64,000 nucleotides of DNA from Arthrobacter frigidicola. Lineage in GTDB: Bacteria; Actinomycetota; Actinomycetes; Actinomycetales; Micrococcaceae. The position numbers were made by a program, and so were the translations under genes. This document shows positions 9,218 to 19,523 of the stretch, piece after piece; the first letter of the stretch is position 1; the number at the start of each line of letters is the position of its first letter. The stretch covers positions 62,001-126,000 of the forward strand of contig QZVU01000006.1 in the NCBI GenBank assembly GCA_003602285.1, in the 5' to 3' direction. Under the pieces are notes generated by a model. It searched no databases. It saw nothing but the letters and a program-made list of their open reading frames with translations, and was not told the origin of the DNA.

Positions 9218-9231
9218 ACTGATATATCAGT
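9218..9231. promoter_or_regulatory. Candidate GntR operator palindrome (ACTGATATATCAGT)
   Basis: A perfect 14-bp palindrome in the 140-bp gap between the divergent gntR gene and glyA. FCD-type GntR dimers bind short AT-rich palindromes of this kind, and it is the only strong dyad in the gap. A weaker GTAT/ATAC pair lies just upstream at 9190-9205. It lies 43 bases before the glyA start, a position where a bound repressor would block the promoter. Confidence 0.55.
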
Positions 9232-9273
9232 CGCATACTACAAGCAGTGCCGCTTGAAGCCAAAGGAGAGATC

Positions 9274-10638
9274 ATGCCGGACGTGCTCACAGGTTCCCTC
9301 GCCGAAATGGACTCCGAGGTCGCCAGCGCCGTTGCCAGGGAGCTGGACCGCCAGCAGTCCACCCTGGAGATGATCGCCTCCGAGAACTTCGCGCCTGCCG
9401 CAGTCATGGAGGCTCAGGGCTCGGTGCTGACCAACAAGTACGCCGAGGGCTACCCGGGCCGGCGCTACTACGGCGGCTGCGAGCACGTGGACGTGATTGA
9501 ACAGCTCGCCATCGACCGCGTGAAGGCCCTCTTCGGCTCCGAGGCCGCCAACGTCCAGCCGCACTCCGGCGCGCAGGCCAACGCCGCCGCCATGTTCGCC
9601 CTCCTTGACCCGGGCGACACCATCCTCGGCCTTGACCTCGCCCACGGCGGCCACCTGACCCACGGCATGCGTCTCAACTTCTCCGGCAAGCTCTACAACG
9701 TCATCCCCTACCACGTGGGCGAGGACGACCACCGCGTGGATATGGCCGAGGTGGAGGCCCTGGCCCTCGAGCACCGGCCCCGGCTGATCGTGGCCGGTTG
9801 GTCCGCCTACTCCCGGCAGCTCGACTTCGCCGGGTTCCGCCGCATCGCCGACCTCGTCGGCGCGTACCTGATGGTGGACATGGCGCACTTCGCCGGGCTC
9901 GTCGCCGCCGGGCTGCACCCCAGCCCGGTGCCGTACGCCGACGTCGTCACCACCACGACGCACAAGACCCTCGGCGGCCCCCGCGGCGGCGTGATCCTCA
10001 GCCGGTCCGAGCACGCCCGCAAGATCAACAGCGCGGTGTTCCCCGGCCAGCAGGGAGGCCCGCTGGAACACGTGATCGCCGCCAAGGCCGTGGCCTTCAA
10101 GCTCGCCGCCTCGGAGGAATTCCGGGAGCGCCAGGAGCGCACCCTCGAGGGCGCCCGGATCCTCGCCGACCGCCTGCTGCGCTCCGACGTGGCCGACGCC
10201 GGCATCTCCGTGGTCACCGGCGGCACCGACGTCCACCTCGTCCTGGTGGACCTGCGCAACTCCGAGCTGGACGGCCAGCAGGCCGAGGACCGCCTGCACC
10301 GCATCGGCATCACTGTGAACCGCAACGCGGTCCCCTTCGACCCCCGCCCCCCGATGGTCTCCTCCGGACTGCGGATCGGCACCCCGGCCCTGGCCACCCG
10401 CGGCTTCGGCGCCGAGGAATTCACCGAGGTGGCCGACATCATCGCCCGGGCCCTCATCGGCTCCGTGAACGACGACGCCACGCACGACGGCGCCACGCAC
10501 GACGACGCAGACGCCGACGCGGACGAACTCCGCCGCCGGGTGTCCGCGCTGGCGGAGCGGTTCCCGCTCTACCCCCACCTGAATGACCCTGCCCGGCAGG
10601 CCCAGCTGAGCGAGCAGATGATTGGAGCCGCCCAGTGA
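9274..10638 (+). CDS. glyA: Serine hydroxymethyltransferase
   Basis: A PLP enzyme interconverting glycine plus 5,10-methylene-THF with serine plus THF. In this operon it should consume both products of sarcosine oxidase. Start at ATG 9274 with AAAGGAGAG just upstream (a GTG 27 bases earlier lacks this). The 454-residue product has the N-terminal SENFxP motif, the substrate region [13 protein letters not shown] (about 56-68) and the PLP lysine K231 in [14 protein letters not shown]. Unusual: near the C-terminus an Asp/His/Ala-rich insert is encoded by 15-bp tandem repeats (10471-10515). The stop overlaps the soxB GTG start (GTGA). It is the first gene of glyA-soxBDAG-sdaA. Confidence 0.95.
   Translation: MPDVLTGSLAEMDSEVASAVARELDRQQSTLEMIASENFAPAAVMEAQGSVLTNKYAEGYPGRRYYGGCEHVDVIEQLAIDRVKALFGSEAANVQPHSGAQANAAAMFALLDPGDTILGLDLAHGGHLTHGMRLNFSGKLYNVIPYHVGEDDHRVDMAEVEALALEHRPRLIVAGWSAYSRQLDFAGFRRIADLVGAYLMVDMAHFAGLVAAGLHPSPVPYADVVTTTTHKTLGGPRGGVILSRSEHARKINSAVFPGQQGGPLEHVIAAKAVAFKLAASEEFRERQERTLEGARILADRLLRSDVADAGISVVTGGTDVHLVLVDLRNSELDGQQAEDRLHRIGITVNRNAVPFDPRPPMVSSGLRIGTPALATRGFGAEEFTEVADIIARALIGSVNDDATHDGATHDDADADADELRRRVSALAERFPLYPHLNDPARQAQLSEQMIGAAQ
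10471..10515 (+). repeat. In-frame 15-bp tandem repeat in glyA
   Basis: Three adjacent 15-bp units (GACGACGCCACGCAC, GACGGCGCCACGCAC, GACGACGCAGACGCC) add a pentapeptide repeat [15 protein letters not shown] to a part of SHMT that is normally compact. The unit length equals that of the repeat in sdaA of the same operon. Being a multiple of three it can expand or contract without frameshift. Confidence 0.8.
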
Positions 10639-11855
10639 GCGCCGACAAGCTTCCCGAGCACCCGGATTTCCTCTGGCGGAATCCGGAGCCGAAGTCCTCC
10701 TACGACGCCGTCATCGTCGGCGGCGGCGGACACGGCCTGGCCACGGCCTACTACCTCGCCCAGAACCACGGCATGACCAACATCGCCGTACTTGAGAAGG
10801 GCTGGCTCGCCGGCGGCAATATGGCCCGCAACACCACCATCATCCGCTCCAACTACCTCTGGGACGAGAGCGCCGCCATCTACGAGGCGTCGCTGAAGCT
10901 GTGGGAGATCCTGCCCGAGGAACTCGACTACGACTTCCTCTTCAGCCAGCGCGGCGTCATGAACCTCGCCCACACCCTCGGCGACGTGCGCGAGAGCATC
11001 CGCCGCGTCGGCGCGAACCGGCTCAACGGCGTCGACGCCGAATGGCTTGAGCCGGCGCAGGTCAAGGAGCTGTGCCCCATCCTGAACATCAGCGACAACA
11101 TCCGCTACCCGGTCCTGGGCGCCACCTACCAGCCGCGCGCCGGCATCGCCAAGCACGACCACGTGGCCTGGGCCTTCGCCCGCAAGTGCGACCAGCTCGG
11201 CGTGGACATCATCCAGAACTGCGAGGTAACCGGCTTCCTCAAGGACGGCAACCGCGTCGTCGGCGTGAAGACCAACCAGGGCACCATCCACACCGAGAAG
11301 GTGGGCCTGTGCGCCGCCGGACACAGCAGCGTCCTGGCCGAAATGGCCGGCTTCCGGCTGCCCATCCAGTCCCACCCGCTGCAGGCCCTCGTCTCGGAAC
11401 TCCACGAACCGGTCCACCCCACCGTGGTGATGTCCAACCACGTCCACGTCTACGTCTCCCAGGCCCACAAGGGCGAACTGGTCATGGGTGCCGGAGTCGA
11501 CTCCTACAACGGGTACGGCCAGCGCGGATCCTTCCACGTCATCGAACACCAGATGGCCGCCGCCGTCGAGCTGTTCCCAATTTTCGCCCGGGCCCACGTG
11601 CTGCGCACCTGGGGCGGGATCGTCGACACCACTCTGGACGCCTCCCCCATCGTTAGCACCACCCCGGTGGACAACATGTTCGTCAACTGCGGCTGGGGCA
11701 CCGGCGGGTTCAAGGGCACCCCGGGCGCCGGGCTCACCTTCGCCCACACCATCGCCACCGGCACCCCCCACGCCCTCAACCGGCCCTTCGCCCTGGAGCG
11801 CTTCGAGACCGGCGCCCTGATCGACGAACACGGCGCCGCCGCCGTCGCCCACTAG
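10635..11855 (+). CDS. soxB: Sarcosine oxidase, beta subunit
   Basis: The catalytic subunit of heterotetrameric sarcosine oxidase: it demethylates sarcosine to glycine using FAD and passes electrons to FMN. The 406-residue protein has the dinucleotide fold [17 protein letters not shown] at about 26-42 and the KHDH segment at about 173-176, where the family has the histidine that carries covalent FMN. Translation starts at GTG 10635, overlapping the glyA stop, with GGAG about 8 bases upstream. The C-terminal [14 protein letters not shown] segment is typical. It is followed 34 bp later by soxD. Confidence 0.95.
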   Translation: MSADKLPEHPDFLWRNPEPKSSYDAVIVGGGGHGLATAYYLAQNHGMTNIAVLEKGWLAGGNMARNTTIIRSNYLWDESAAIYEASLKLWEILPEELDYDFLFSQRGVMNLAHTLGDVRESIRRVGANRLNGVDAEWLEPAQVKELCPILNISDNIRYPVLGATYQPRAGIAKHDHVAWAFARKCDQLGVDIIQNCEVTGFLKDGNRVVGVKTNQGTIHTEKVGLCAAGHSSVLAEMAGFRLPIQSHPLQALVSELHEPVHPTVVMSNHVHVYVSQAHKGELVMGAGVDSYNGYGQRGSFHVIEHQMAAAVELFPIFARAHVLRTWGGIVDTTLDASPIVSTTPVDNMFVNCGWGTGGFKGTPGAGLTFAHTIATGTPHALNRPFALERFETGALIDEHGAAAVAH

Positions 11856-11889
11856 ACGCCGCCCACTTGATGCCGAGAAAGCAGCCGAC

Positions 11890-12261
11890 ATGCTCCTGAT
11901 CCCGTGCCCCCACTGCGGGCCCCGCGACGAAACCGAGTTCCACTACGGCGGCCAGGCCCACGTGCCCTACCCCGGGAACCCGAACGAACTCGATGACCGC
12001 CAGTGGGCGGAGTTCCTCTTCTACCGCGAGAACCCCAAGGGCGCCTTCGCCGAACGCTGGCTCCACAGCACCGGCTGCCGGCAGTGGTTCAACATGGTCC
12101 GCGACACCGCCACCTACGACATCCAAGCCGTCTACCGCATGGGCGAACCCCGCCCGACGACGACGCCACCGGGCGGCGGCTCGCGCGCCACCGGCGGCCC
12201 CACCGGCCCCTCCGCCGCCCACGCGGGCACCCCCGCCTCTCCGGAAGGAGCTCGCCCATGA
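11890..12261 (+). CDS. soxD: Sarcosine oxidase, delta subunit
   Basis: The small zinc-binding structural subunit of sarcosine oxidase. Zinc ligands are visible as C6 and C9 (CPHCG), H59 and C63 (LHSTGC), the arrangement known for the corynebacterial enzyme. The typical body ends near residue 90; the remaining 30 residues form a Pro/Gly/Thr/Ala-rich tail unlike most homologues. The tail overlaps the soxA start by 4 bases, so it could partly reflect coupling constraints. Total length is 123 residues. Confidence 0.95.
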   Translation: MLLIPCPHCGPRDETEFHYGGQAHVPYPGNPNELDDRQWAEFLFYRENPKGAFAERWLHSTGCRQWFNMVRDTATYDIQAVYRMGEPRPTTTPPGGGSRATGGPTGPSAAHAGTPASPEGARP

Positions 12262-15251
12262 CCGCCCAGCAGCCTGCCCGCCTCGCGACCGGCGGGCGGA
12301 TCGACCGCAGCACCCTGTGGCGGTTCACCGTGGACGGCACCGAGTACACCGGCCACCCCGGCGACACCCTCGCCTCGGCTCTGCTCGCCAACGGCCGCAT
12401 CGCCGTGGGCAACTCGATCTACGAGGACCGGCCACGCGGGATCCTCGCCGCCGGCGTGGAGGAGCCCAACGCCCTGGTCCGGGTCGCCCCCCGCTTCCCC
12501 GGCCACGTCGCCGAGTCAATGCTACCGGCCACCACCGTCTCCCTCGTGGACGGGCTCAACGCCGAACTGCTCAACGGCCGCGGCCGGCTCGACCCGGAGG
12601 AGGACCGCGCGGAGTACGACAAGAAGTACGTCCACACCGACGTCCTCATCGTCGGCGGCGGCCCGGCCGGCCTGGTCGCGGCCCGTGAGGCCGTGCGCAG
12701 CGGGGCCCGCGTGATGCTCCTCGACGACCAGCCGGAGCTGGGCGGCTCCCTCCTGTCCGAACCCGCAAGCACCGGCCCGACGATCGAAGGCAAACCGGCC
12801 CCCGAGTGGGTGGCCGACGTGGAGGCCGAACTCATCGCCGCCCTCGAATGCACCGTCCTGAACCGCACCACGGCCTTCGGCTCCTACGACTCGAACTACA
12901 TCGTCGCGGCCCAGCACCGCACCGACCACTTCAGCGCCCCGGCCGCCCCGGGTGTCTCCCGGCAGCGGATCTGGCACATCCGCGCCGCGCAGGTGGTCCT
13001 GGCCCCGGGCGCCCACGAACGCCCGCTGGTCTTCGAGAACAACGACCGTCCCGGCGTCATGCTCGCCTCGGCGGTCCGGACCTACCTCAACCGCTACGCC
13101 GTCGCCCCCGGCTCCCGGGTGGTCATCGCCACCACCAATGACAGCGCCTACGCCCTGGCCGCCGATCTGCACGCATCCGGCATTCCTCTCGCCGCCGTCG
13201 TCGATGCCCGGCCCGTCCTGAGCCCGAGAGCGCAGGCCGCCGCGGACGCCGGCATCCGCGTGCTTCCCGGCAGCGCTGTGGCCGATACCGAGGCCACGGT
13301 GCCGAAAGGCGCAGTGTTTGGCGACGGCCGCCTGACCTCCGTCACCGTCCGCGGCCTCGACGACGACGGCACCCTCACCGCCGCGTCCGAGCGGCTGGAG
13401 TGCGACCTGCTGGCCGTCTCCGGCGGCTGGTCCCCGGTGGTCCACCTGCACTCCCAGCGGCAGGGCAAACTGCGCTGGGATGACGACCTCGCCGCCTTCG
13501 TCCCCGCCCGGCCCGTGACGAACCAACACCTCGCCGGTTCCGGCCGCGGTAGCTTCGAGCTCGCCGATTGCCTCGCCGAGGGCGCCGCCGCCGGGACAGC
13601 GGCCGCTACCGCCGCAGGGTTCGGCGCCGCCGGTTCCGGGACGGAACCCTCACCGGCATCGACACCAATGAGTGAGCCAAAGCCGTCCGCCCCCATCCGG
13701 CAGCTGTGGGTCGTTCCGGGCCAGACCGGCACGCCCGACGACTGGGACCGCCACTTCGTCGACCTCCAGCGTGACCAGTCCGTGGCCGACGTGCTGCGCT
13801 CCACCGGCGCCGGCATGCGCTCGGTAGAGCACATCAAGCGGTACACCTCCATCAGCACCGCCAACGACCAGGGCAAGACCTCCGGGGTGAACGCGATCGG
13901 CGTCATCGCCGCGGCCCTCCGCCAGGTCGGGGGGGCGTCCCGGGGCATCGGTGACATTGGCACCACCTCCTACCGGGCCCCGTTCACCCCGGTGGCGTTC
14001 GCCGCCCTCGCCGGCCGCCAGCGCGGGGAGCTGTTCGACCCCGCCCGGATCACCTCGATCCAGCCCTGGCACGAGGCCCACGGTGCCGAGTTCGAGGACG
14101 TCGGCCAGTGGAAGCGCCCCTGGTACTACCCGCAGCCCGGAGAGGACATGGACGCCGCCGTGCTGCGCGAATGCGCCGCCGTCCGGGACTCCGTAGGCTT
14201 CCTCGACGCCACCACCCTCGGCAAGATCGAAATCCGGGGCAAGGACGCCGGGGAATTCCTCAACCGCATCTACACCAACGCGTTCAAGAAGCTCGCCCCG
14301 GGCTCGGCCCGCTACGGCGTGATGTGCATGGCGGACGGCATGATCCTCGACGACGGCGTGACCCTGCGCCTCGACGACGACCGCTACTTCATGACCACTA
14401 CCACCGGCGGCGCCGCAAGGATCCTTGACTGGCTCGAGGAATGGCTGCAGACCGAATGGCCGGACCTCGACGTGCACTGCACCTCCGTGACCGAACAGTG
14501 GACCACCATCGCCGTCGTCGGACCGAAGTCGCGGGCGGTGCTGGCCAAAATGGCTCCCGGCCTCGCTGCGGACGGCGGGCTGGAGGCCGAGGCGTTCCCG
14601 TTCATGACCTTCCGGGAGACAACCCTCGCGAACGGGGTGCCGGCGCGGGTCTGCCGGATCTCCTTCTCCGGTGAGCTTGCCTACGAGATCAACGTGCCCT
14701 CCTGGTACGGGCTCGCCACCTGGGAGGCCGTCGCGGCGGCTGGCTCGGAGTACAACATCACCCCGTACGGCACCGAAACCATGCACGTGCTCCGGGCCGA
14801 GAAGGGCTACCCCATCGTCGGCCAGGACACCGACGGCACAGTCACCCCGCAGGACGCCGGCATGGAATGGGTCGTTTCCAAGGTCAAGGACTTCATCGGC
14901 AAGCGCTCCTACGCCCGCGCCGACGCCTCCCGACCGGACCGCCGACACCTGGTCAGCGTGCTGCCCGTCGACCGGACCTTCCGGCTTCCGGAAGGCTCCC
15001 AGCTCATCGACAAGGGCGTGCCCGTCGACCTCGCCCGGGGACCCGCACCCGAGCCGGTCCCCATGCAGGGATTCGTCACCTCCAGCTACACGAGCGCCGC
15101 GCTCGGCCGCACCTTCGCCCTCGCCCTGATCACTAACGGCCGCAACCGGATCGGTGAAACCCTCGTGGCCGCCGCCGGGGACCGGCTGGTGGACGTGGTC
15201 ATCGGCGAGACCGTGCTTTTTGACCCCGAAGGGACCCGCAAAGATGGCTGA
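12258..15251 (+). CDS. soxA: Sarcosine oxidase, alpha subunit
   Basis: The 997-residue subunit binds NAD+ and, through its C-terminal half, tetrahydrofolate, converting the released methyl group to 5,10-methylene-THF. Domains in order: a ferredoxin-like N-terminal domain (about 20-100) without iron-sulfur cysteines, a nucleotide-binding domain ([18 protein letters not shown], about 129-146), and a GcvT-type folate domain in the last 400 residues ([17 protein letters not shown], then [13 protein letters not shown]). The ATG at 12258 has GGAAGGAG upstream and overlaps soxD by 4 bases. A longer upstream frame in the same phase exists but overlaps soxD and is not real. An Ala/Ser-rich linker sits between the two halves. 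Confidence 0.95.
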   Translation: MTAQQPARLATGGRIDRSTLWRFTVDGTEYTGHPGDTLASALLANGRIAVGNSIYEDRPRGILAAGVEEPNALVRVAPRFPGHVAESMLPATTVSLVDGLNAELLNGRGRLDPEEDRAEYDKKYVHTDVLIVGGGPAGLVAAREAVRSGARVMLLDDQPELGGSLLSEPASTGPTIEGKPAPEWVADVEAELIAALECTVLNRTTAFGSYDSNYIVAAQHRTDHFSAPAAPGVSRQRIWHIRAAQVVLAPGAHERPLVFENNDRPGVMLASAVRTYLNRYAVAPGSRVVIATTNDSAYALAADLHASGIPLAAVVDARPVLSPRAQAAADAGIRVLPGSAVADTEATVPKGAVFGDGRLTSVTVRGLDDDGTLTAASERLECDLLAVSGGWSPVVHLHSQRQGKLRWDDDLAAFVPARPVTNQHLAGSGRGSFELADCLAEGAAAGTAAATAAGFGAAGSGTEPSPASTPMSEPKPSAPIRQLWVVPGQTGTPDDWDRHFVDLQRDQSVADVLRSTGAGMRSVEHIKRYTSISTANDQGKTSGVNAIGVIAAALRQVGGASRGIGDIGTTSYRAPFTPVAFAALAGRQRGELFDPARITSIQPWHEAHGAEFEDVGQWKRPWYYPQPGEDMDAAVLRECAAVRDSVGFLDATTLGKIEIRGKDAGEFLNRIYTNAFKKLAPGSARYGVMCMADGMILDDGVTLRLDDDRYFMTTTTGGAARILDWLEEWLQTEWPDLDVHCTSVTEQWTTIAVVGPKSRAVLAKMAPGLAADGGLEAEAFPFMTFRETTLANGVPARVCRISFSGELAYEINVPSWYGLATWEAVAAAGSEYNITPYGTETMHVLRAEKGYPIVGQDTDGTVTPQDAGMEWVVSKVKDFIGKRSYARADASRPDRRHLVSVLPVDRTFRLPEGSQLIDKGVPVDLARGPAPEPVPMQGFVTSSYTSAALGRTFALALITNGRNRIGETLVAAAGDRLVDVVIGETVLFDPEGTRKDG

Positions 15252-15906
15252 CACCCAGCAACTCGACACCCCGCAGGACATCCCCCGGGACCTCCACGGC
15301 CTCCGGCGGAGCCCGGCGTCGCTTCTGCACGAGGTGTTCGCTGCCGGCTCCACCGGCGGCGTCGTGGAGCTGTCCGAGCTCGAATTCCTCACCATGGCCG
15401 GAATCCGGGTCGACCCGCAATCCGAGACGGCCACGCGGATCGCCTCAGTGACCGATGGCCTGCCCGCCCATTGTGGGGACGTCACTGGCGGGGGCACGAA
15501 CGGTAAGCCCGACACCGCGGTGCTGTGGCTCGGCCCCACCGAATTCCTCGTCGTCGCCCCACCGGACGCGCACGAAACCCTCGGCGGAACCCTCGTGCCC
15601 GCCCTGGTCGAGGCTCTGGCCGACGGGCAGGGGCAGGTGGTCGACCTCTCGGCCAACCGCACCACCTTCGAACTCACGGGACCCCGCGCCCGCGCCGTGC
15701 TCGAAAAGGGATGCTCCCTGGACCTCCACCCCCGCGTCCACCCCGCCGGCACGGCCCTGTCGACCGAGGTCGGCGGCATTCCCGTCATCCTGTGGAAGAC
15801 CGCCGAGGACACCTACCGCATCCTCCCCCGGGCCTCCTTCGCGACCTTCCTCGGCTCCTGGCTCCTTGACGCGATGCGGGAATACGCCTCCCCCGAGGTC
15901 CCCTGA
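15244..15906 (+). CDS. soxG: Sarcosine oxidase, gamma subunit
   Basis: The 220-residue gamma subunit is needed for assembly and FMN binding in the four-subunit sarcosine oxidase. The protein shows the expected [12 protein letters not shown] start, the [11 protein letters not shown] core and the [27 protein letters not shown] end. The ATG at 15244 lies inside the soxA end (8-base overlap). Its stop TGA shares its A with the sdaA ATG (TGATG), so sdaA translation is probably coupled. It completes the B-D-A-G order usual in actinobacteria. Confidence 0.93.
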   Translation: MADTQQLDTPQDIPRDLHGLRRSPASLLHEVFAAGSTGGVVELSELEFLTMAGIRVDPQSETATRIASVTDGLPAHCGDVTGGGTNGKPDTAVLWLGPTEFLVVAPPDAHETLGGTLVPALVEALADGQGQVVDLSANRTTFELTGPRARAVLEKGCSLDLHPRVHPAGTALSTEVGGIPVILWKTAEDTYRILPRASFATFLGSWLLDAMREYASPEVP

Positions 15907-17396
15907 TGGCCCTGAGCGTGCTCGACCTGTTCTCGGTCGGCATCGGGCCCTCCTCGTCCCACACGGTCGGACCCATGCGGGCGGCCAAACGGTTCGCCGA
16001 CGGACTCGCCGAGGACGGGCTCCTCCCGTCCACGGTCCGGGTGCGCGCCGAACTGTTCGGATCCCTTGGCGCCACCGGACACGGACACGGCTCCGATAAG
16101 GCGGTGGTGCTCGGCCTGCAGGGCGCCGCCCCTGAGACCGTCGACACCTCGACCGCCGACGATCAGGCGGCCGCCGCGGCCCTGGACGCCGAACTTCACC
16201 TGGCCGGACACCACCGGGTCGACTTCAACTGGGACGAAGACCTGGTCCTGCACCGCAGGAAATCCCTTCCGGCCCACCCGAACGGCATGACGTTCTGGGC
16301 GCTCGACCACTCCGGCGCGGTGCTGCGCGAGCGCAGCTACTACTCGGTCGGCGGGGGTTTCGTCGTGGACGGCGACGCCGGCGATCTCGATCAGGAGGGC
16401 GCCGACAAGATTGCCCCCGACGCCACCGTGCTCCCCTACCCCTTCACCAGCGCCGACGAACTGCTGGAGATCTGCCGGCGGGAAAACAAGTCGATCCCGG
16501 AGATCATGCTCGCCAACGAACTCACCTGGCACTCCGAAACCGAACTCCGGGACGAGCTCCTGGGCCTGTGGGCGGTGATGCGCGAGTGCGTCGAGAACGG
16601 GTGCGCCGCCGAGGGCATCCTGCCCGGCGGGCTGAAGGTCAGGCGCCGCGCCCCGGCCCTGTTCCGGACCCTTGCGGCAGCGGCGTCCGCCGGCTCCGCG
16701 TCCGCCGGTTCCGCCTCGACCGGCTCCGCGTCCACCAGCTTCGAACAGGGCACCCACCCCGACGCCGGGCCCGCGAACCTGGCCGAGGCACCCGCCGACC
16801 CGCTGCTGGCCATGGAATGGGTGAACCTGTTCGCCCTGGCCGTCAACGAGGAGAACGCCGCCGGCGGCCGCATTGTCACCGCCCCCACCAACGGGGCGGC
16901 CGGCATCGTGCCGGCGGTGCTCCACTACTACGTGAAGTTCGTCCCCGGGGCCGACGACGACGGCGTCGTCCGCTTCCTGCTCACCGCGGCCGCCGTCGGC
17001 ATCCTCTTCAAGACCAACGCCTCGATCTCCGGGGCCGAGGTCGGCTGCCAGGGCGAGGTGGGCTCCGCCTGCTCCATGGCCGCCGCCGGGCTGTGCGAAG
17101 TCCTGGGCGGCACCCCCGCGCAGGTGGAAAACGCCGCCGAGGTCGGCATCGAACACAACCTCGGCCTCACCTGCGACCCGGTCGGCGGGTTGGTCCAGAT
17201 CCCCTGCATCGAACGCAACGCCATCGCCAGCGTCAAGGCCATCAACGCCGCGCGCCTGGCCCTGCACGGAGACGGCAGCCACGTGGTCTCCCTCGACAAG
17301 GCCATCAAGACAATGCGCGACACCGGTGCGGACATGATGACCAAATACAAGGAGACCTCCCGGGGAGGCCTCGCCGTCAACGTCATCGAGTGCTGA
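15906..17396 (+). CDS. sdaA: L-serine dehydratase (iron-sulfur type)
   Basis: Deaminates serine to pyruvate, the exit step of the betaine-to-pyruvate route. The 496-residue single-chain form has the beta domain at the N-terminus ([19 protein letters not shown]) and the alpha domain from about residue 300, with conserved cysteines for the [4Fe-4S] cluster in the CSMAAAGLC and LTCDPVGG...PCIERN segments. A Ser/Ala/Gly/Thr-rich linker encoded by four 15-bp repeats separates the domains. A hairpin-rich 130-bp gap follows before the iclR gene. Confidence 0.95.
   Translation: MALSVLDLFSVGIGPSSSHTVGPMRAAKRFADGLAEDGLLPSTVRVRAELFGSLGATGHGHGSDKAVVLGLQGAAPETVDTSTADDQAAAAALDAELHLAGHHRVDFNWDEDLVLHRRKSLPAHPNGMTFWALDHSGAVLRERSYYSVGGGFVVDGDAGDLDQEGADKIAPDATVLPYPFTSADELLEICRRENKSIPEIMLANELTWHSETELRDELLGLWAVMRECVENGCAAEGILPGGLKVRRRAPALFRTLAAAASAGSASAGSASTGSASTSFEQGTHPDAGPANLAEAPADPLLAMEWVNLFALAVNEENAAGGRIVTAPTNGAAGIVPAVLHYYVKFVPGADDDGVVRFLLTAAAVGILFKTNASISGAEVGCQGEVGSACSMAAAGLCEVLGGTPAQVENAAEVGIEHNLGLTCDPVGGLVQIPCIERNAIASVKAINAARLALHGDGSHVVSLDKAIKTMRDTGADMMTKYKETSRGGLAVNVIEC
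16683..16742 (+). repeat. In-frame 15-bp tandem repeat in sdaA
   Basis: Four imperfect 15-bp units (first unit GCGTCCGCCGGCTCC) encode [20 protein letters not shown] in the linker between the two serine dehydratase domains. Unit length matches the repeat in glyA about 6 kb upstream in the same operon, although the unit sequences differ. Confidence 0.8.
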
Positions 17397-17530
17397 GGCA
17401 CAGTGCCGGGCCCGGACCCGCGGTCCGAACGGTAACCGCCCCCGGGCGGCGTCTCCGTGCCGGAATGGCAGGCGCGGACCCGCCGCCGCGGGCTGAAGCG
17501 GGCACCGGACATTAGGTGAGAGCATGAGCC

Positions 17531-18346
17531 ATGGCCTCAGATAATTTTCCCGGCTCCGACCCGGATCCCGATGTCGACATCGCCCAGGCGGGCGGTGTGC
17601 AGTCGGTGGACCGGGCCATGGCCATCCTCGAAATCCTGGCCCGCGACGGCAACGCCGGCGTCAGCGAAATCGCCGAGGAAATGGGCATCCACAAGTCGAC
17701 CGCATCGCGCCTGCTGGGCTCCCTGGTCTCCCGCGAAATGGTCCAGCAGAACAGCGAGCGCGGCAAGTACCAGCTGGGCTTCGGCATTCTGCGCCTGGCC
17801 AGCTCAATCCCGGGCCGGCTCAGCCTGGTCCAGGAGGCCCGGCCGGTCCTCGAGGCTCTGGCAGGCGAATTCAAGGAAACCGTCAACCTCGCGGTGCTCC
17901 GCTCGAACTTCGCCGTGAATGTCGACCAGGCGATGGGCCCCTCGACGCTGGCGACCTACGACTGGATCGGCAGCCTCACCCCGCTGCATGCCACCTCGAG
18001 CGGCAAGGTGCTGCTGGCCTCCCTGACGGCCGACGAACGGGACCGGATCCTTCGGGAGACAGGGCTCCCCGCGCGCACCCTGCGCACCATCACGAGCCGC
18101 AAGGAGCTCGAAACCGAACTCCTCGACGTCGCCCACAACGGCTACGCCACGGCGATAGAGGAATTCGAGATCGGATTGTGTGCGATCGCCGTGGGCATCC
18201 GGAACCATCTCGGCGTCGTCATCGGAGCCGTCAGTATCTCCGGGCCGGCCTTCCGTTTCGATCCAAACAACAAACCCGGCCTGGTCGAATCACTCGCACA
18301 GGCCGGGCAGCTGATCAGTTCGAAGATGGGTTACACGGGACGCTGA
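17531..18346 (+). CDS. IclR-family transcriptional regulator
   Basis: A 271-residue regulator with the IclR winged helix at about 17-75 (QSVDRAMAILEILARDGNAG, then IAEEMGIHKSTASRLLGSL) and a C-terminal effector-binding domain (LTPLHATSSGKVLLASL, then EFEIGLCAIAVGIRN). GGTGAGAG precedes the start. It follows sdaA by 134 bp and ends 3 bp from the convergent Rieske oxygenase gene. By position it probably controls betaine/sarcosine catabolism, together with or in opposition to the GntR at 8.5 kb. Its effector is not evident from sequence. Confidence 0.88.
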   Translation: MASDNFPGSDPDPDVDIAQAGGVQSVDRAMAILEILARDGNAGVSEIAEEMGIHKSTASRLLGSLVSREMVQQNSERGKYQLGFGILRLASSIPGRLSLVQEARPVLEALAGEFKETVNLAVLRSNFAVNVDQAMGPSTLATYDWIGSLTPLHATSSGKVLLASLTADERDRILRETGLPARTLRTITSRKELETELLDVAHNGYATAIEEFEIGLCAIAVGIRNHLGVVIGAVSISGPAFRFDPNNKPGLVESLAQAGQLISSKMGYTGR

Positions 18347-18349
18347 GTG

Positions 18350-19486
18350 CTACCGGGTCGGCGCAATATCGCCGACCTTGGATTCGACCCAGTCGTGGAA
18401 GGCGCGGATGTGGTGTTCGCTGGGAACCAGCACCCCGCCCTTGGCGTAGACCTTCGAGTTCATCGCCGGCTGGCAGCGTTCGCAGGCGTCGAAGTCCTGC
18501 TGGTTTACCCGGTGGAACAGCTCCACCGAGGCGGTGAGGTCCTTCCCGGACTCCACGACGCTCGGAAGGTACAGCCAGTCGCACTCCACGATGGTGCGGT
18601 CGGCCGCCATCGGGAACATCCGGTGGATGATCACGTGGTCCGGAACCAGGTTCACGAACACCGTGGGCTTGATCGTGATCGCGTAGTAGCGGCGGTCCTG
18701 GTCCTCCTCGATGCCTGGAATCCGGTCGAGGCCCTCGGATCCGTCGACGGTGAAGCCTTTGACGTCCCCGCCGAACTCCGCCCCGTGGCCCACGAAGAAC
18801 TGCGCCGCGAGCCCGTCGGCGAACTCCGGCAGGACCTCGGTCAGCTCGGGGTGGATCGTGGCGCAGTGGTAGCACTCCATGAAGTTCTCGATGATGAGCT
18901 TCCAGTTGGCCTTGACGTCGTAGCGGATGCGCCTGCCGACGCTCAGGTGCTCCACGTCGTAGCCCTCGATGGCCCGCAGGTCGCCGAGTCGCTCCTCGAT
19001 GGCGCCCATGACCTCCTCCTCGAAGGAGGGCGGCTCGGCGGCCAGGCACACCCAGACGTACCCCAGGTACTCGCGGAGGTGCACCTTCACCAGACCGTAT
19101 TCGTCCCGGTCGATGTCGGGCATCTTCGTCAGGTTCGGCGCGGCGATCAGCTTGCCCTCGAAGTCGTAGGTCCACGCGTGGTAGGGGCACTGGAAGGACC
19201 GCGCGGCCTGCCCCGATTCCTCCATGCACAGCTTCACTCCGCGGTGGCGGCAGATGTTGTAGAAGGCACGGAGCCCGCCCTTGCGGGTCCGTGAGATCAG
19301 CATGCTCTCCCGCCCGATCTGCACCGTCTTATAGGCGCCGGGCTTGTCCAGGTCCGACGACCGCACGGCGCAGAACCACATCTGCTCGAAGATCCGCTCC
19401 TGCTCGGCCCGGAACACTCCCTCGTCGACATAGGTGTACCCCGGCAACGTCGGGAGCAGACTTGGCGTATTTACCTCAACAGACAC
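18350..19486 (-). CDS. Rieske non-heme iron oxygenase, glycine betaine monooxygenase-like (GbcA-like)
   Basis: A 378-residue ring-hydroxylase-type alpha subunit. The Rieske [2Fe-2S] ligands are C79-x-H81 and C100-xx-H103. The mononuclear iron site is NFMECYHCATIHPE with H208 and H213, and E204 in the place where many members have the electron-bridging acid. Length and motifs resemble GbcA, which demethylates glycine betaine to dimethylglycine. The surrounding BCCT importer and dimethylglycine oxidase support that substrate, but related enzymes act on stachydrine or carnitine, so substrate is inference. It is transcribed in tandem behind the FAD reductase gene. Confidence 0.85.
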   Translation of the reverse strand: MSVEVNTPSLLPTLPGYTYVDEGVFRAEQERIFEQMWFCAVRSSDLDKPGAYKTVQIGRESMLISRTRKGGLRAFYNICRHRGVKLCMEESGQAARSFQCPYHAWTYDFEGKLIAAPNLTKMPDIDRDEYGLVKVHLREYLGYVWVCLAAEPPSFEEEVMGAIEERLGDLRAIEGYDVEHLSVGRRIRYDVKANWKLIIENFMECYHCATIHPELTEVLPEFADGLAAQFFVGHGAEFGGDVKGFTVDGSEGLDRIPGIEEDQDRRYYAITIKPTVFVNLVPDHVIIHRMFPMAADRTIVECDWLYLPSVVESGKDLTASVELFHRVNQQDFDACERCQPAMNSKVYAKGGVLVPSEHHIRAFHDWVESKVGDIAPTR

Positions 19487-19523
19487 AACAACTCCTCCCA
19501 GGAATCGGACTAGAAAGCAACGA

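Noticed and set aside
9238-10578. 446-codon minus-strand frame antisense to glyA
   Set aside because: Gly/Val/His-rich shadow of glyA, whose PLP motif and RBS are clear.
13650-15812. 720-codon open frame antisense to soxA/soxG
   Set aside because: It lies opposite verified sox genes; composition is Gly/Val/His/Asp-rich with no domain. High-GC codon bias opens such antisense frames.
17397-17530. Glycine riboswitch or terminator after sdaA
   Set aside because: Small GC stems (such as CGGAC/GTCCG) exist but no conserved glycine aptamer core and no convincing terminator.
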